Source: Mycobacterium szulgai
Lineage (GTDB): Bacteria > Actinomycetota > Actinomycetes > Mycobacteriales > Mycobacteriaceae
Assembly (NCBI RefSeq): GCF_002116635.1
Contig: NZ_LQPW01000154.1
Coordinates: forward strand, 1-64,000
Reading direction: 5' to 3'
DNA length: 64,000 bases
Part shown: piece after piece, positions 16,795 to 26,436 of the stretch
Layout: every line of letters begins with the position of its first letter
How positions within the stretch are numbered: the stretch's first letter is position 1
Made by a program: the position numbers and the translations under genes
Notes under the pieces: model-generated
Databases searched by the model: none
What the model was told of the DNA's origin: nothing
What the model saw: the letters and a program-made list of their open reading frames with translations, nothing else

Positions 16795-17652
16795 CTAGGT
16801 GAGGTCCGCCGCGACCCGCTCCAATGCAGCGAGATGGTCGTCGACTCCGGCCAGGCCAGCCTTCATGGTGTTCACCGATACGTGTGTGGCGCCCGCGGCT
16901 TTCCAGGCCTCGATGTCGGCCTCGATCTTGTCGAGGTCGCCGGTCCAGCTGACGCGGCCTTCCATCCCAAGGGCCTCGGCATCCCGTCCCGCGGCGGTTG
17001 CCGCGCGGTGTACCTGCTCACGGGCGTAGTCCAGGCCGGGCCCGGGCTCCATCATCGGAAACCAGCCGTCGCCGAGCCGGCCCGCGCGCTCATAAGCCCG
17101 GTCGGACGCCGCACCGAACCACACCGGAATCGGCTGCTGGGTGGGCAGCGGCGCCAGGCCCGCCCCGGTGACCGTGTGGTACTTCCCGGCGAACGTCACC
17201 GACCGCTCGGTCCACAGCTTGCGCATCACCTCGACTTGCTCCTCCGAGCGCCTGCCGCGGTTGCCGAACTTCTCCCCGAGTGCCTCGAACTCGACAGCGT
17301 TCCAGCCCAATCCCACCCCGAGCCGAAACCGCCCGCCGGTGAGGAGGTCGACCTCGGCGGCCTGCTTGGCCACCAGCACCGACTGTCGCTGCGGCAGGAT
17401 GATGATCCCGGTGACCAGCTCCAGCGACGTGATCGCCGCCAGGTAGCCGAACATGACGAACGGCTCATGGAATGTTGAGTCGATGTCGTAGGGCCCCCAC
17501 CACCCCTGGTGGATTTCCGGGTCGGCGCCCACCACGTGGTCGTAGGCCAAGATGTGGGTGAACCCGAGGTCTTCGACACCCTGCCCGTAGGCACGCACGA
17601 CCGCGGGGTCTCCACCGAGCTCGGTTTGCGGGAAGACGACTCCAATGCGCAT
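16795..17652 (-). CDS. LLM-class F420-dependent oxidoreductase
   Basis: A 285-residue luciferase-like monooxygenase of the F420 group: MRIGVVFPQTELGGDP at the N-terminus, LVTGIIILPQRQ, GGRFRLGVGLGWN and PVWFGAASDRAYERAG are family signatures. The start is set at ATG 17652; the frame continues upstream, but that part has no family likeness. It is followed closely by the PIG-L gene and is divergent from the Nudix gene across 62 bases. Confidence 0.88.
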   Translation of the reverse strand: MRIGVVFPQTELGGDPAVVRAYGQGVEDLGFTHILAYDHVVGADPEIHQGWWGPYDIDSTFHEPFVMFGYLAAITSLELVTGIIILPQRQSVLVAKQAAEVDLLTGGRFRLGVGLGWNAVEFEALGEKFGNRGRRSEEQVEVMRKLWTERSVTFAGKYHTVTGAGLAPLPTQQPIPVWFGAASDRAYERAGRLGDGWFPMMEPGPGLDYAREQVHRAATAAGRDAEALGMEGRVSWTGDLDKIEADIEAWKAAGATHVSVNTMKAGLAGVDDHLAALERVAADLT

Positions 17653-17714
17653 TCCGCATTCAACCGCACCGCACCGCGGCTGCTTCCCAGCGGTACCCGG
17701 CATATGGTCGAACG

Positions 17715-18434
17715 GTGACGATCGCGTACGACGAAACGCTGCGTGCGCAGATCCGTGCGCGCTTGGCGGGCCACGACCGCCGCGCCGTGACCGACCCGAC
17801 CAAACGGCATGCCGCCGTCGCCGTGGTGCTTGTCGATTCGGAGATCGGTGAGGACCGGATCGATCCGGCGCCGGTGCACGAGTGGATCGGTGGCCGGGCG
17901 ATGCCGGAACCGGGCCTGGACGGCCATATGGTCGACGTGTCCGGTGGTGCCGCATTCCTGTTGTGCCGCAGAACATCTCGGCTCAGCTCACACGCCGCAC
18001 AGTGGGCGCTGCCCGGCGGTCGACTGGACCCGGGTGAAAGCGTGGTCGAGGCCGCGTTGCGGGAGCTGCACGAGGAGGTCGGCGTGGAGCTGTCCGACTC
18101 GACCGTGCTGGGGGTACTCGACGACTACCCGACGCGATCGGGTTACGTCATCACCCCGGTGGTGATCTGGGGCGGCGGGCGGCTCGAGCTACGACCCGCG
18201 CCCGCTGAGGTGCTCGCGGTTTACCGGGTGGGGCTGCACCAATTGCAGCGCCCCGATTCGCCGCGGTTCATCGCAATTCCCGAAAGCCCACGGCCGGTCG
18301 TGCAAATCCCGTTGGGAAACGACCTCATTCACGCGCCCACGGGCGCCGTGCTGCTGCAACTGCGCTGGCTGTGCCTGGAGGACCGCCACGACCCGGTCGA
18401 CGAACTCGAGCAACCGGTGTTCGCCTGGAAGTAA
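17715..18434 (+). CDS. Nudix hydrolase
   Basis: A 239-residue protein with a complete Nudix box: GGRLDPGESVVEAALRELHE then EVGVEL fits Gx5Ex7REUxEExGU. It would hydrolyse a nucleoside diphosphate-linked substrate such as CoA, NADH or ADP-ribose. The long N-terminal extension resembles CoA-pyrophosphatase-like members, but the substrate cannot be assigned. GTG at 17715 is the first in-frame start. It converges with the helicase gene, with 4 bases between stops. Confidence 0.85.
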   Translation: MTIAYDETLRAQIRARLAGHDRRAVTDPTKRHAAVAVVLVDSEIGEDRIDPAPVHEWIGGRAMPEPGLDGHMVDVSGGAAFLLCRRTSRLSSHAAQWALPGGRLDPGESVVEAALRELHEEVGVELSDSTVLGVLDDYPTRSGYVITPVVIWGGGRLELRPAPAEVLAVYRVGLHQLQRPDSPRFIAIPESPRPVVQIPLGNDLIHAPTGAVLLQLRWLCLEDRHDPVDELEQPVFAWK

Positions 18435-18438
18435 GCCG

Positions 18439-20628
18439 CTACGAGCCAATCCCGTTCAGAGCGGGTGGCAACGGGCCTAAATGCAGGACGCCCAGCCGCT
18501 GGGTGGCGCGGGTGAGAGCGACGTAGAGGTCGGCCGCACCGCGCGGGCCGTCGGCGAGAATTCGCTCCGGCTCGACCACCAGCACGGCGTCGAATTCCAG
18601 GCCTTTGGTTTGCGACGGGGTCACCGCGCCCGGCACACCAGGCGGCCCGATCACCACACTGGTGCCCTCTCGCTGCGCTTCGCCGCGGACGAATTCCGCT
18701 ATGGCAGCCGCCAATTCGTCTTCGCCGACGCGCCGAGCCCAGGGCTGCACCCCGCAGGCACGGACCGATTCCGGCGGCTGGACGCCGGGTGCGAACTCGG
18801 CGAGCAGTCTCGCGGCGACGGCCATGATCTCCGCCGGGGTGCGGTAGTTCACCGACAGCGACCGGTACACCCAGCGGCCGGGCACATGCGGCTCCATGAT
18901 CGGACCCCACTGCGTTGCTCCGGCCGCCGAGCGCCGCTGGGCGAGGTCGCCGACCACCGTGAAGGAACGCGCCGGGCAGCGCCGCATCAGCACCCGCCAG
19001 TCCATCTCGGACAACTCCTGGGCCTCGTCTACCACGATGTGCCCGTACGTCCAATCCCGGTCCGCCACAGCGCGTTCGGCGAGATCGCGAGTGTCGTGCT
19101 CGTGGAAACGCTCGGCCAGGTCCTCGCCGTAGAGCATGTCCGTCGCGAGCAGCTGATCCTCGTCGTCCATCAGATCCTCGCGGTGGATCATCAGATCCAG
19201 CACACCGGCGGCATAGGCGGCCTCCTCGGCGGCCTCGGCATCGCGTTCACGGGCAGCGGCTTCGTCCGCCGCCTTGTCGCGGCCCAGCAGATCCACCAGT
19301 TCGTCCAGCAGCGCCACGTCCGAGACCGTCCACGCTTCGCCATCGGTACGCAACAGCGCCTGGTCGGCACCCGCCGCGCGTAGCCGCTCCGGCGAGGTGT
19401 ACAGCGATGCCAACAGTCCTTCCGGTGTCAGCCTCGGCCAGAGTCGCTCGAGCGCGGCATTGAATTGGGCGCTCTCCGCGAGTTCGGTGAGCAGGTCCTC
19501 GCGCAGTCGCTCCCAGGCCTGGCGGTCCTGCCGAGTCAGCCAGCCCCGTCCGATGCGGGCTATCGCTCTTTCGGTGAGGACAAACGTGACGATGTCGCTG
19601 AACACCGCTCGGGCCTCGTTGTGCGGCAGTCCGCTGTCGCGTGCCTCCTGCCGGGCCCATTCCGCGGTCTCGGTGTCGATGCGCACCTCGACGTCGGACA
19701 GCTGGATCGGCAGCGGTTCCTGCGGTAGCCGCTGCCGATCGGCGATCGCTGCCGTGAGCACCTCCAAGATCTGCAGTGAGCCCTTGATCCGTGCGACTTC
19801 CGCAGCGTCCTCGGCGGTGATGTGCAGCCCGGGCATCAGGTCGCCGGTGGTCATGAATACCACCTCCGACTCGCCCAGCGACGGCAGCACCCGGCCGATG
19901 TGGTTGAGGAACGCATGGTTGGGCCCCACCACGAGTACCCCGTGCCGTTCAAACCGGTCCCGGTGGGTGTAGAGCAGGTATGCGACGCGGTGCAGTGCCA
20001 CCACCGTCTTGCCCGTGCCCGGGCCGCCCTCGATAACCAGCACCCCGGGGTGATCGAGCCGGATGATCTGATCCTGTTCGGCCTGGATCGTCGCGACGAT
20101 ATCGCGCATCCCCGCACCGCGAGGCGCGTTGACCGCCGCCAAAAGCGCTGCGTCACCACCCTGTTCGCCGCTGGGGCGGCCGAAAAACTCGTCGGTGAAG
20201 TCGAGGATCCGACGTCCGCGGGTGTGGAACTGGCGGCGTCGGCGCATATCCTCCGGGCTCGCGGCGGTGGCGACGTAGAACGCGCGCGATGCCGGCGCCC
20301 GCCAGTCGAGCAACAGCGGCTGGTACTCGCTGTCGTTGTCGAGAATGCCGATCCGGCCGATGTAGAGGTGTTCGCCCGACAGGGCGTCCAGCCGGCCGAA
20401 GCACAGGCCGTCGTCGGCGACGTCCAACCGCTGCATCGCTTTGGCGAGCGCACGCACCCCGGCATCGCGCTCGACCAATGTACCGCCATTCTGTGGATCA
20501 ATCGGATGCTGCAGGGCGTCCCGGTAGCCCTCCTTGAGTCGCGCGCGTTCGGCGTCGAGTCGCGTGTAGAGATCGGCCACGTAGCTTTGCTCGGACCGCA
20601 ATTCCTCGTCGTACTTGTGCGTTGACAC
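18439..20628 (-). CDS. HelD/HelR-like superfamily 1 helicase-type ATPase
   Basis: A 729-residue UvrD-like ATPase. Walker A EGGPGTGKTVVALHR is near residue 200, DEAQELSEMDW (motif II), VGDLAQR (III), VNYRTPAEIM (IV), QTKGLEFDAVLVVEP (V) and YVALTRATQRLG (VI). A coiled N-terminal arm with many Arg/Glu (residues 1-60) fits HelD proteins that pry RNA polymerase off DNA. HelR of M. abscessus and Streptomyces also gives rifampicin tolerance. GTG 20628 is chosen because VSTHKYDEELRSEQ is the usual beginning and a run of G precedes it. Confidence 0.82.
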   Translation of the reverse strand: MSTHKYDEELRSEQSYVADLYTRLDAERARLKEGYRDALQHPIDPQNGGTLVERDAGVRALAKAMQRLDVADDGLCFGRLDALSGEHLYIGRIGILDNDSEYQPLLLDWRAPASRAFYVATAASPEDMRRRRQFHTRGRRILDFTDEFFGRPSGEQGGDAALLAAVNAPRGAGMRDIVATIQAEQDQIIRLDHPGVLVIEGGPGTGKTVVALHRVAYLLYTHRDRFERHGVLVVGPNHAFLNHIGRVLPSLGESEVVFMTTGDLMPGLHITAEDAAEVARIKGSLQILEVLTAAIADRQRLPQEPLPIQLSDVEVRIDTETAEWARQEARDSGLPHNEARAVFSDIVTFVLTERAIARIGRGWLTRQDRQAWERLREDLLTELAESAQFNAALERLWPRLTPEGLLASLYTSPERLRAAGADQALLRTDGEAWTVSDVALLDELVDLLGRDKAADEAAARERDAEAAEEAAYAAGVLDLMIHREDLMDDEDQLLATDMLYGEDLAERFHEHDTRDLAERAVADRDWTYGHIVVDEAQELSEMDWRVLMRRCPARSFTVVGDLAQRRSAAGATQWGPIMEPHVPGRWVYRSLSVNYRTPAEIMAVAARLLAEFAPGVQPPESVRACGVQPWARRVGEDELAAAIAEFVRGEAQREGTSVVIGPPGVPGAVTPSQTKGLEFDAVLVVEPERILADGPRGAADLYVALTRATQRLGVLHLGPLPPALNGIGS

Positions 20629-20739
20629 GTGCCCCCATCTGCGCCGTTTCTCCCTAGGCCAGCGATTGTGCGCCATCAGGGGGGTCTTGCCGCAAGTCCC
20701 CGGGTGCGGTATACGGTGGAAAGGGAAATCGCTGAAATA

Positions 20740-22320
20740 TCAGGTCGTCGCGCTGGTGCTGCCGGCCAATAGCGCAGCCGGCCCCGCCGCTTGTACCGGC
20801 CTATTCGGCAGAAGCCAGGCCGGGATCAGTGCAGACCCTGCCAGGCACGCGGCAACCACACCCACAACCGCGTACGCGTGTGAGAGGTCGTTCGCGGCGT
20901 GGCTCATGAAATCAGCCGGGAAGGCCTGTTGGGGCGGTGCTGAAAGATCTAGTGGCACATCGGTTTTGGCCGGATCGCCGGGCGACGTGGCCGCCCGTTT
21001 GACCGCCGAGAGGTACGGGCTGCGGTTGAACTCGGCGGTCAGGATGACCGACATCAGGGCGGCGCCGGTCGAGATGGCTATCGGCGGATTCACACCCATC
21101 AATGTCGAACCGCGCGATACCTGGTGCGGTTTGAGCGTCCCGATCGCCGCCCCGGAAATTGCTGGACTGGTGCAGCCCATACCCATCCCCATCAGGGCGA
21201 GGGCAACCAGCACCATCGGCCAATAAGCGCAGTGCCGGCTGGCGGCATATGCGAAGACGACCATCCCCGTCACGATCAGCGCGAGGCCGCCGAGTGCCAA
21301 ATTACGCGGGCCACGTTTGTCCACGAAGTAGCCGGCGATCGGCATGGTCGCCGCCAATCCCAATGCCTGGGGCATCAGATGCACTCCGGATTGCAGCGGT
21401 GTCTGCCCGAGCGCTTGCTGCAAATAGCTCGGTATCAGCAAACCGATGCCCGCGGAGGCGGCCAGGTACAACAACATCGTGGCACTGGCCGCCGCGAAGG
21501 TTCGGTTACCGAACAATCGCAGGTCGACAAGCGGATGGCGGGGCCGGTACAGCGCATGGAAGAGGAAACCGGCGAGCAGCACACACCCGATCGACACGAA
21601 AAAGTACGGATGCCAACTCTGGGTGGTTCCGCGGCGCGGAATCGAGGAGATGCCGTACAGCAGCGTCGCCAGGCTGGGTGACAGCAGCAGCAAGCCGATG
21701 AAGTCGAGCCGCTCGGTGATGGCGCGTTCGCCGTCGGGTAAGACCGCCAGCGCAAGTAGGAATACCACCAGGCAGATGGGCGGGTTGATCAAAAAGATCC
21801 ATCGCCAGCTGAATGAACCGATCAACCAGCCCCCGAGCATCGGAGCAAAGACGGCGGGAAGCATCATGGGCACGGCGAGAACGACCATGAGCCGGCCGAT
21901 CCGATGCGCGCCGGCCTCCCGGGTCACGATGATGAAGGTGAGCGGCAGCAATACGCCGCCGGCCAGAGCCTGCACCACCCGGAACGTCACCAGCAAGGCA
22001 ATGTTGGGCGCCGCGGCACACAGCAGTGATCCCACGCCGAACAACACCACCGCAGCGAGGAAGAGTCGCTTGGTGCCGAAACGGTCGGCGGCCCAGCCGG
22101 TGAGCGGAATCACCGCCGCCAACGCCAACGTGTAGCCGGTCAGCGTCCAGGCGACAATGGCTGGCGGCGAGCCGAATTGGCGCGCGAAGGTCCGTTGCGC
22201 GACGATCACGATCCAGGAGTCCAGATCGGTGATCATTACGCCCAGCACACAAACGGCCGCGATCCTCAACACGCGTGCGTCGAGGCCGTCGGACACGGTG
22301 GTGCTTCGACTTGCGTGCAT
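20740..22320 (-). CDS. MFS drug-efflux transporter, DHA2 (14-TM) type
   Basis: A 526-residue inner-membrane protein with about 14 hydrophobic helices. Motif A GWAADRFGTKRLF lies between helices 2 and 3, and motif C-like PMLGGWLIG in helix 5, which is the pattern of H+-driven drug:H+ antiporters (EmrB/QacA). The N-terminal LDSWIVIVAQ corresponds to motif D1. The substrate is unknown. It is divergent from the MbtH-like gene across 61 bases, so both could share control. Confidence 0.88.
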   Translation of the reverse strand: MHASRSTTVSDGLDARVLRIAAVCVLGVMITDLDSWIVIVAQRTFARQFGSPPAIVAWTLTGYTLALAAVIPLTGWAADRFGTKRLFLAAVVLFGVGSLLCAAAPNIALLVTFRVVQALAGGVLLPLTFIIVTREAGAHRIGRLMVVLAVPMMLPAVFAPMLGGWLIGSFSWRWIFLINPPICLVVFLLALAVLPDGERAITERLDFIGLLLLSPSLATLLYGISSIPRRGTTQSWHPYFFVSIGCVLLAGFLFHALYRPRHPLVDLRLFGNRTFAAASATMLLYLAASAGIGLLIPSYLQQALGQTPLQSGVHLMPQALGLAATMPIAGYFVDKRGPRNLALGGLALIVTGMVVFAYAASRHCAYWPMVLVALALMGMGMGCTSPAISGAAIGTLKPHQVSRGSTLMGVNPPIAISTGAALMSVILTAEFNRSPYLSAVKRAATSPGDPAKTDVPLDLSAPPQQAFPADFMSHAANDLSHAYAVVGVVAACLAGSALIPAWLLPNRPVQAAGPAALLAGSTSATT

Positions 22321-22381
22321 CGAAAATTCTCGTTAATCGCCGCTGGGTGGATCTAAGGTTGGGACAGTACACTTCCTCCCG

Positions 22382-22591
22382 ATGAGCACCAATCCATTTG
22401 ATGACGAAAACGGCACCTTCCTGGTGCTGGTCAACGACGAGGAACAGCACAGCCTGTGGCCGACCTTCGCCGACGTCCCAGACGGCTGGAAGGTGGTGTT
22501 CGGCGAGGCCAGTCGAGCGGAGTGTCTGGAATACGTCGAACAGAACTGGCCAGATATCCGTCCGAAGAGTCTGCGCGACCGGCTCGGGTAG
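22382..22591 (+). CDS. MbtH-like protein
   Basis: A 69-residue protein with the complete MbtH signature: NPFDDENGTFLVLVNDEEQH, SLWP, VPDGW and NWPDIRPKSLRDRL. MbtH proteins bind and activate adenylation domains of non-ribosomal peptide synthetases. No NRPS lies in this window, so this is an orphan copy that would act in trans or on a cluster elsewhere. The start ATG is at the family's usual position. Two hairpins follow its stop. Confidence 0.95.
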   Translation: MSTNPFDDENGTFLVLVNDEEQHSLWPTFADVPDGWKVVFGEASRAECLEYVEQNWPDIRPKSLRDRLG

Positions 22592-22592
22592 C

Positions 22593-22622
22593 CGGTATGT
22601 CCGTCGTGTCGCGGACGTACCG
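22593..22622 (+). terminator. Hairpin after the MbtH-like gene
   Basis: CGGTATGTCCG (22593-22603) pairs with CGGACGTACCG (22612-22622) except for one G-U pair in RNA. It starts directly after the stop codon. No U-tract is present; mycobacterial terminators often lack one. Confidence 0.5.
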
Positions 22623-22640
22623 CAAACTTCGGTTGCCATA

Positions 22641-22661
22641 GAGTGCGCTTGAAGCGCACTC
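22641..22661. promoter_or_regulatory. 9-bp inverted repeat between MbtH-like and hypothetical genes
   Basis: GAGTGCGCT-TGA-AGCGCACTC is a perfect inverted repeat. It could be a second terminator stem for the MbtH-like transcript or an operator for the gene starting at 22756. Confidence 0.5.
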
Positions 22662-22755
22662 GTAGGAAGCAGCCCATATGGACCTAGACCGCATCACCCA
22701 CCCGTTGCGCTTGGCCCGGGGATCACACCAGCCGGGATCCGCCAAAGGGTGCGCC

Positions 22756-23412
22756 ATGAACGCGATTTCTTACATCAACGGCGACGCGCACATCACCGAC
22801 TTTCCGGCGACTTCGGCCCGCCCGCTGGCCGCCTTCGTTCAGTTGTGCAACGACCTGCTCGCCGGGCCGGACGGCTACTTGTCTCCGCAAGACAGCTTCG
22901 TTGCCCTCGACCTCGGCTGGCTGACGGTCGGAACCGCCGAGTCCACCGATCACGTCATGCACATCTGGGTGGACAAACTGCTGACCAGCCCACCGTGGGG
23001 TGTCGTGCGATACGCCGGGGATGCTGCGGCTCGGGCGATCAACGACATCGCCGAGCTACATCGCCGGCTCGGCCCCGGCGACATGCCGTCGATCGCGGCC
23101 TGGGACAGCGCCGCGCGCACCGCGCGCGACCTCAGCGCGAACATGCCGGTGGGCGCCGAACGATATGCCGTGCGCGCGGCCTACCAGTCGACCTCGCTCG
23201 TCGACCCTGACGACGCTGTCACCCTCGATGCCGTGACCGGCAACGCCTTGCGTGCTCACCGAATGGCGATCGGCGAAACCGACCCGCGCCGGATTGTGGA
23301 GATCACTCGTCAGGCCATCCGCTCGTGGCGCCGGCTGGCCGGGCTCAGCGTTGTCAGCAACACTCCGATTCCGGTCAAGGGCGTCGTGCAGCGGGTGGGG
23401 ATAGCCGCTTAG
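22756..23412 (+). CDS. Hypothetical protein
   Basis: A 218-residue protein I do not recognise. Codon use and GC match the neighbouring genes, so it is probably real. It has no signal peptide or membrane helix. It contains FVQLCNDLLAGPDGYLSPQD near the N-terminus, a mixed helical middle and a C-terminal IRSWRRLAGLSVVSNTPIPV. ATG 22756 with AAAGGG ahead is preferred over 22678. It converges with the glycosyltransferase gene, overlapping by 4 bases at the stops. Confidence 0.65.
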   Translation: MNAISYINGDAHITDFPATSARPLAAFVQLCNDLLAGPDGYLSPQDSFVALDLGWLTVGTAESTDHVMHIWVDKLLTSPPWGVVRYAGDAAARAINDIAELHRRLGPGDMPSIAAWDSAARTARDLSANMPVGAERYAVRAAYQSTSLVDPDDAVTLDAVTGNALRAHRMAIGETDPRRIVEITRQAIRSWRRLAGLSVVSNTPIPVKGVVQRVGIAA

Positions 23413-24578
23413 TCAGGCCTGGTCAGGCCTTCCAGCAGAGCGGCGGCAGCGGCGACGCTTACCGCGGGATCAGTCATCTCGGCGGCCACCGCGCGGGCTC
23501 TGCTCGTGCAGTGTGGAGTGAGGATGGTACGCAGGTCCGAGACGAGTGAGTCGCGGGTGGTTGCCGAAAAGGCCCGTGCTGCGCCCACTTCCAGTTCTGC
23601 GACGGCGGCTGCCCAGAGCGGTTGATCGAGCCAGAACCAGAGGATCAGGGTTGGAACGCCGGCCCGCAAGCCCGCGGCTGTGGTGCCGGCGCCACCGTGA
23701 TGAACCACTGCGCGGCATGCCGGGAAAACGGCCGAGTGGTTCACCGCGCCGACGGCCATCAGGTGATCGCTCCGGGTTGGCTCGGTCCCGCTGCCGCAAA
23801 TCAGCGCACGCTCACCCAGCTGCGCGCAGGCCGCCTCGATCATGGCGACGGTCTCGGCGGGCCGCGCCAGCGGAGTGCTGCCGAATCCGAAGTAAATTGG
23901 CGCCTTTCCGGCGGCGATCCAGCACAGCACCGTCTCGTCGGCGTCGGTCGGCAACTGCAGCGTCAGTGCGCCGACGAAGGGCCGGCGAGCATCGGGCTGC
24001 ACCCATTGCCCGGCAGGCTCGGGCAGGCACAGTTCGTCGTACGCCTGTATCTGTAGCGCTGGTGGCACCGGCTGGGCCTCCGGTAATCCGAGTGCGTCGC
24101 GCTGAGCGCCTTCCACCGCCGTGGTGATGAGCGGTGCCGCCCCGCCGGAGGCCCAGATCCGCGCCGGGAAGGGGTGCACGGCGGCCAGCGGAATGCCTTG
24201 GTATTCAGCTACATTGGCGGCCAGACCTTGTTCGTTGAAGCTGGCCACCAGCAGGTCGGCGCCGGCCGTGAGCGACGTCAGGGTCGCGCTTTTGTCCAGA
24301 TTGATCAGGCTGACATGCTCAATCACCTCGGAGAGCATGCTGACCGGATTCTGGACCTGCGTTGCGAGCTTGCGAGCCAGATCCGACGCCGGATTCAGTT
24401 CCTCCCGCGAATCCGGCCCGTAGGTAGCGGCAATCAGCCCCGCCGACTCGACGAAGCCAACCAGGTTAGGTGGGACCGCCATGCACACGCTATGACCCCG
24501 GCGCGCCAGTTCCACGCCGACGGCCGCGCAGGGCTCGACATCACCGCGACTTCCATACGCTGCCAGCACGACTCGCAC
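23409..24578 (-). CDS. GT1-family glycosyltransferase
   Basis: A 389-residue GT-B protein of the UGT/macrolide type. MRVVLAAYGSRGDVEP starts the acceptor domain. The donor-binding signature VVHHGGAGTTAAGLRAGVPT followed by WLDQPLWA lies near residue 300. Relatives in mycobacteria (Rv1524/Rv1526c and the Gtf/Rtf enzymes of glycopeptidolipid synthesis) add sugars to lipids. It is the third gene of a TetR-FadE-GT run, 27 bases after the dehydrogenase. The start is GTG at 24578. Confidence 0.88.
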   Translation of the reverse strand: MRVVLAAYGSRGDVEPCAAVGVELARRGHSVCMAVPPNLVGFVESAGLIAATYGPDSREELNPASDLARKLATQVQNPVSMLSEVIEHVSLINLDKSATLTSLTAGADLLVASFNEQGLAANVAEYQGIPLAAVHPFPARIWASGGAAPLITTAVEGAQRDALGLPEAQPVPPALQIQAYDELCLPEPAGQWVQPDARRPFVGALTLQLPTDADETVLCWIAAGKAPIYFGFGSTPLARPAETVAMIEAACAQLGERALICGSGTEPTRSDHLMAVGAVNHSAVFPACRAVVHHGGAGTTAAGLRAGVPTLILWFWLDQPLWAAAVAELEVGAARAFSATTRDSLVSDLRTILTPHCTSRARAVAAEMTDPAVSVAAAAALLEGLTRPD

Positions 24579-24605
24579 TTGCCGACCCTAGCCCGCGGAT
24601 TGGGG

Positions 24606-25817
24606 CTAGCGGATCGGCAAGCCCGTCAGCGCGCGCGAAATCACCAGGCGCTGGATTTCGCTGGTTCCCTCGAAGATAGTGAAGATCTTGGAGTCGCGGT
24701 GCATCCGCTCCACCGGGTAGTCGCGGGTGTACCCGTTGCCGCCGAGGATCTGGATGGCCTCGTCGGTGACATACACCGCGGTTTCGCTTGCCATCAGCTT
24801 GGCCATCGACCCTTCGGCCGAGTCGAAGTTCTGGTTGTTGCGGGCCATCCAGCCGGCCCGCCAGACCAGCAGCCGGGCCGCGTCGATGCGGGTTTTCATG
24901 TCCGCGAGCTTGAACGCCACCGCTTGGAATTCGCCGATCTTGCGGCCGAATTGTTCGCGCTGGCAGGAATATTCGAGCGCGTACTCATAGGCGGCGCGGG
25001 CAACACCGACGGCCATGGCACCGACGGTGGGCCGGGTGCGTTCGAAGGTCTTCATCGCAGCCTGCCCACCGGCGGAGGCACCGGACTTCACCCGGGCGAT
25101 GCGTGCTTCGAATTTTTCGCGGCCACCCAGGATCGTGTCCTCGGGAATCCGCACGTTGTCGAGAACCACCTCGGCGGTGTGCGAAGCACGGATCCCGTGC
25201 TTTTTGAACTTCTGCCCCTGCGCCAATCCCGGGGTTTCCGGCGGGATGACGAAGGTGGCCTGGCCGCGGGTGCCGAGCTCGGGATAGACCGATGCGACGA
25301 CGATGTGCACGTTCGCGATACCGCCATTGGTGGCCCAGGTCTTGGTGCCGTTGAGAACCCACTCGCGGGTCGCCTCGTCATAGCGTGCCCGAGTGCGGAT
25401 GGCGCCGACGTCCGAGCCCGCGTCGGGCTCCGACGAACAGAATGCGCCGAGCTTGGGCTCGCCTGGGGTACCGAACATCTCGGGAAGCCAGCGGCCCAGC
25501 TGTTCGGGAGTTCCGTTGCCCGCCAACGCCGCCGCGGCCAGCCCGGTGCCCATGATGGACAGCGCGATACCGGCATCGCCCCAGAACAGCTCCTCTAACA
25601 CGGTGATCATGGCCAACCCGGTCGGCTCGCCGGACTGCTGCCCGAAGAATTCAGGCGAATACAGGCCCACCTTCGCAGCCTCCTGGATAACCGGCCACGG
25701 GGTCTCTTCACGCTCATCCCATTCGGCGGCGGCGGGGCGTATGACCTCGGCGGCAAACTGGTGCACCCAGTCGCGCACCTCGATCACGTCTTCGCTCAAT
25801 TGCAGCGAGAATGTCAT
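24606..25817 (-). CDS. Acyl-CoA dehydrogenase (FadE type)
   Basis: A 403-residue flavoprotein. CSSEPDAGSDVGAIRTRA and KTWATNGGIANVHI form the FAD/acyl-binding middle domain. The C-terminal helix bundle has ILGGNGYTRDYPVERMHRDS and IFEGTSEIQRLVISRAL, typical of the family. It would introduce an alpha-beta double bond into an acyl-CoA. It lies 22 bases downstream of the TetR gene that probably controls it. Confidence 0.92.
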   Translation of the reverse strand: MTFSLQLSEDVIEVRDWVHQFAAEVIRPAAAEWDEREETPWPVIQEAAKVGLYSPEFFGQQSGEPTGLAMITVLEELFWGDAGIALSIMGTGLAAAALAGNGTPEQLGRWLPEMFGTPGEPKLGAFCSSEPDAGSDVGAIRTRARYDEATREWVLNGTKTWATNGGIANVHIVVASVYPELGTRGQATFVIPPETPGLAQGQKFKKHGIRASHTAEVVLDNVRIPEDTILGGREKFEARIARVKSGASAGGQAAMKTFERTRPTVGAMAVGVARAAYEYALEYSCQREQFGRKIGEFQAVAFKLADMKTRIDAARLLVWRAGWMARNNQNFDSAEGSMAKLMASETAVYVTDEAIQILGGNGYTRDYPVERMHRDSKIFTIFEGTSEIQRLVISRALTGLPIR

Positions 25818-25839
25818 GGCTTTACTCCTTGGTGGTCCT

Positions 25840-26436
25840 TTATTCCTTGGTGGTTAGGTAGCTGACCGTTTGGCTGACCCACGCCTCGAAATAACGCTTC
25901 TCATCAACGTTTCCGGGGAGGCGGCCGGTCAGCGCTTGCAGCGTGGCGGCATAGGACAGGGACCCGATTGCAACTGCCGCGGCTGCTTCGGGATCGCGGA
26001 CGGTCATCCGTCCGCGGTTGTTCGCCTTGCCGAGTTCGTCGGCGAATCGCTGGTAGGCGTTGTCGGTGATCACCTGCCAGGTCTTCTCGTCGAGATCGCC
26101 GAGTTCGTCGGGTTCGCGCAGCATGACCTTCAGCAGATCCTCACTCTGCTTCAGGTTGTTCCAGATCAGCTGGCCTGCGGTGCGCACCGCATCCTCGACG
26201 GTCTTCGGCCGGCCTGCGTCGTATTCCTCTCGCGCGGCGACCACGCTCTCGATGCGGTGGCTGACCGCCGCCTCCAGCAGCGCACGCTTGGAGGCGAAAT
26301 GCTTGTACAGCGCGCCCGATCCCGGCGCCAGGCCGGAGGCGCGCTGAATGTCGGCGACCGACGTCGCCGCATACCCCTTAGCGGCAAACAGCTTCAGCGC
26401 CTCGGCCAGCAGCCGGTCACGTCCGGAGGCGAGCAT
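25840..26436 (-). CDS. TetR-family regulator of the FadE-GT operon
   Basis: A 198-residue regulator with an N-terminal helix-turn-helix (LLAEALKLFAAKGYAATSVA then GSGALYKHFASKRALLEAAV). First gene of an apparent operon with acyl-CoA dehydrogenase and glycosyltransferase. ATG 26436 is preferred; a GTG at 26454 lies within the palindrome and is an alternative. The operator overlapping its start suggests autorepression, probably relieved by an acyl-CoA or lipid ligand (inference). Confidence 0.9.
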   Translation of the reverse strand: MLASGRDRLLAEALKLFAAKGYAATSVADIQRASGLAPGSGALYKHFASKRALLEAAVSHRIESVVAAREEYDAGRPKTVEDAVRTAGQLIWNNLKQSEDLLKVMLREPDELGDLDEKTWQVITDNAYQRFADELGKANNRGRMTVRDPEAAAAVAIGSLSYAATLQALTGRLPGNVDEKRYFEAWVSQTVSYLTTKE

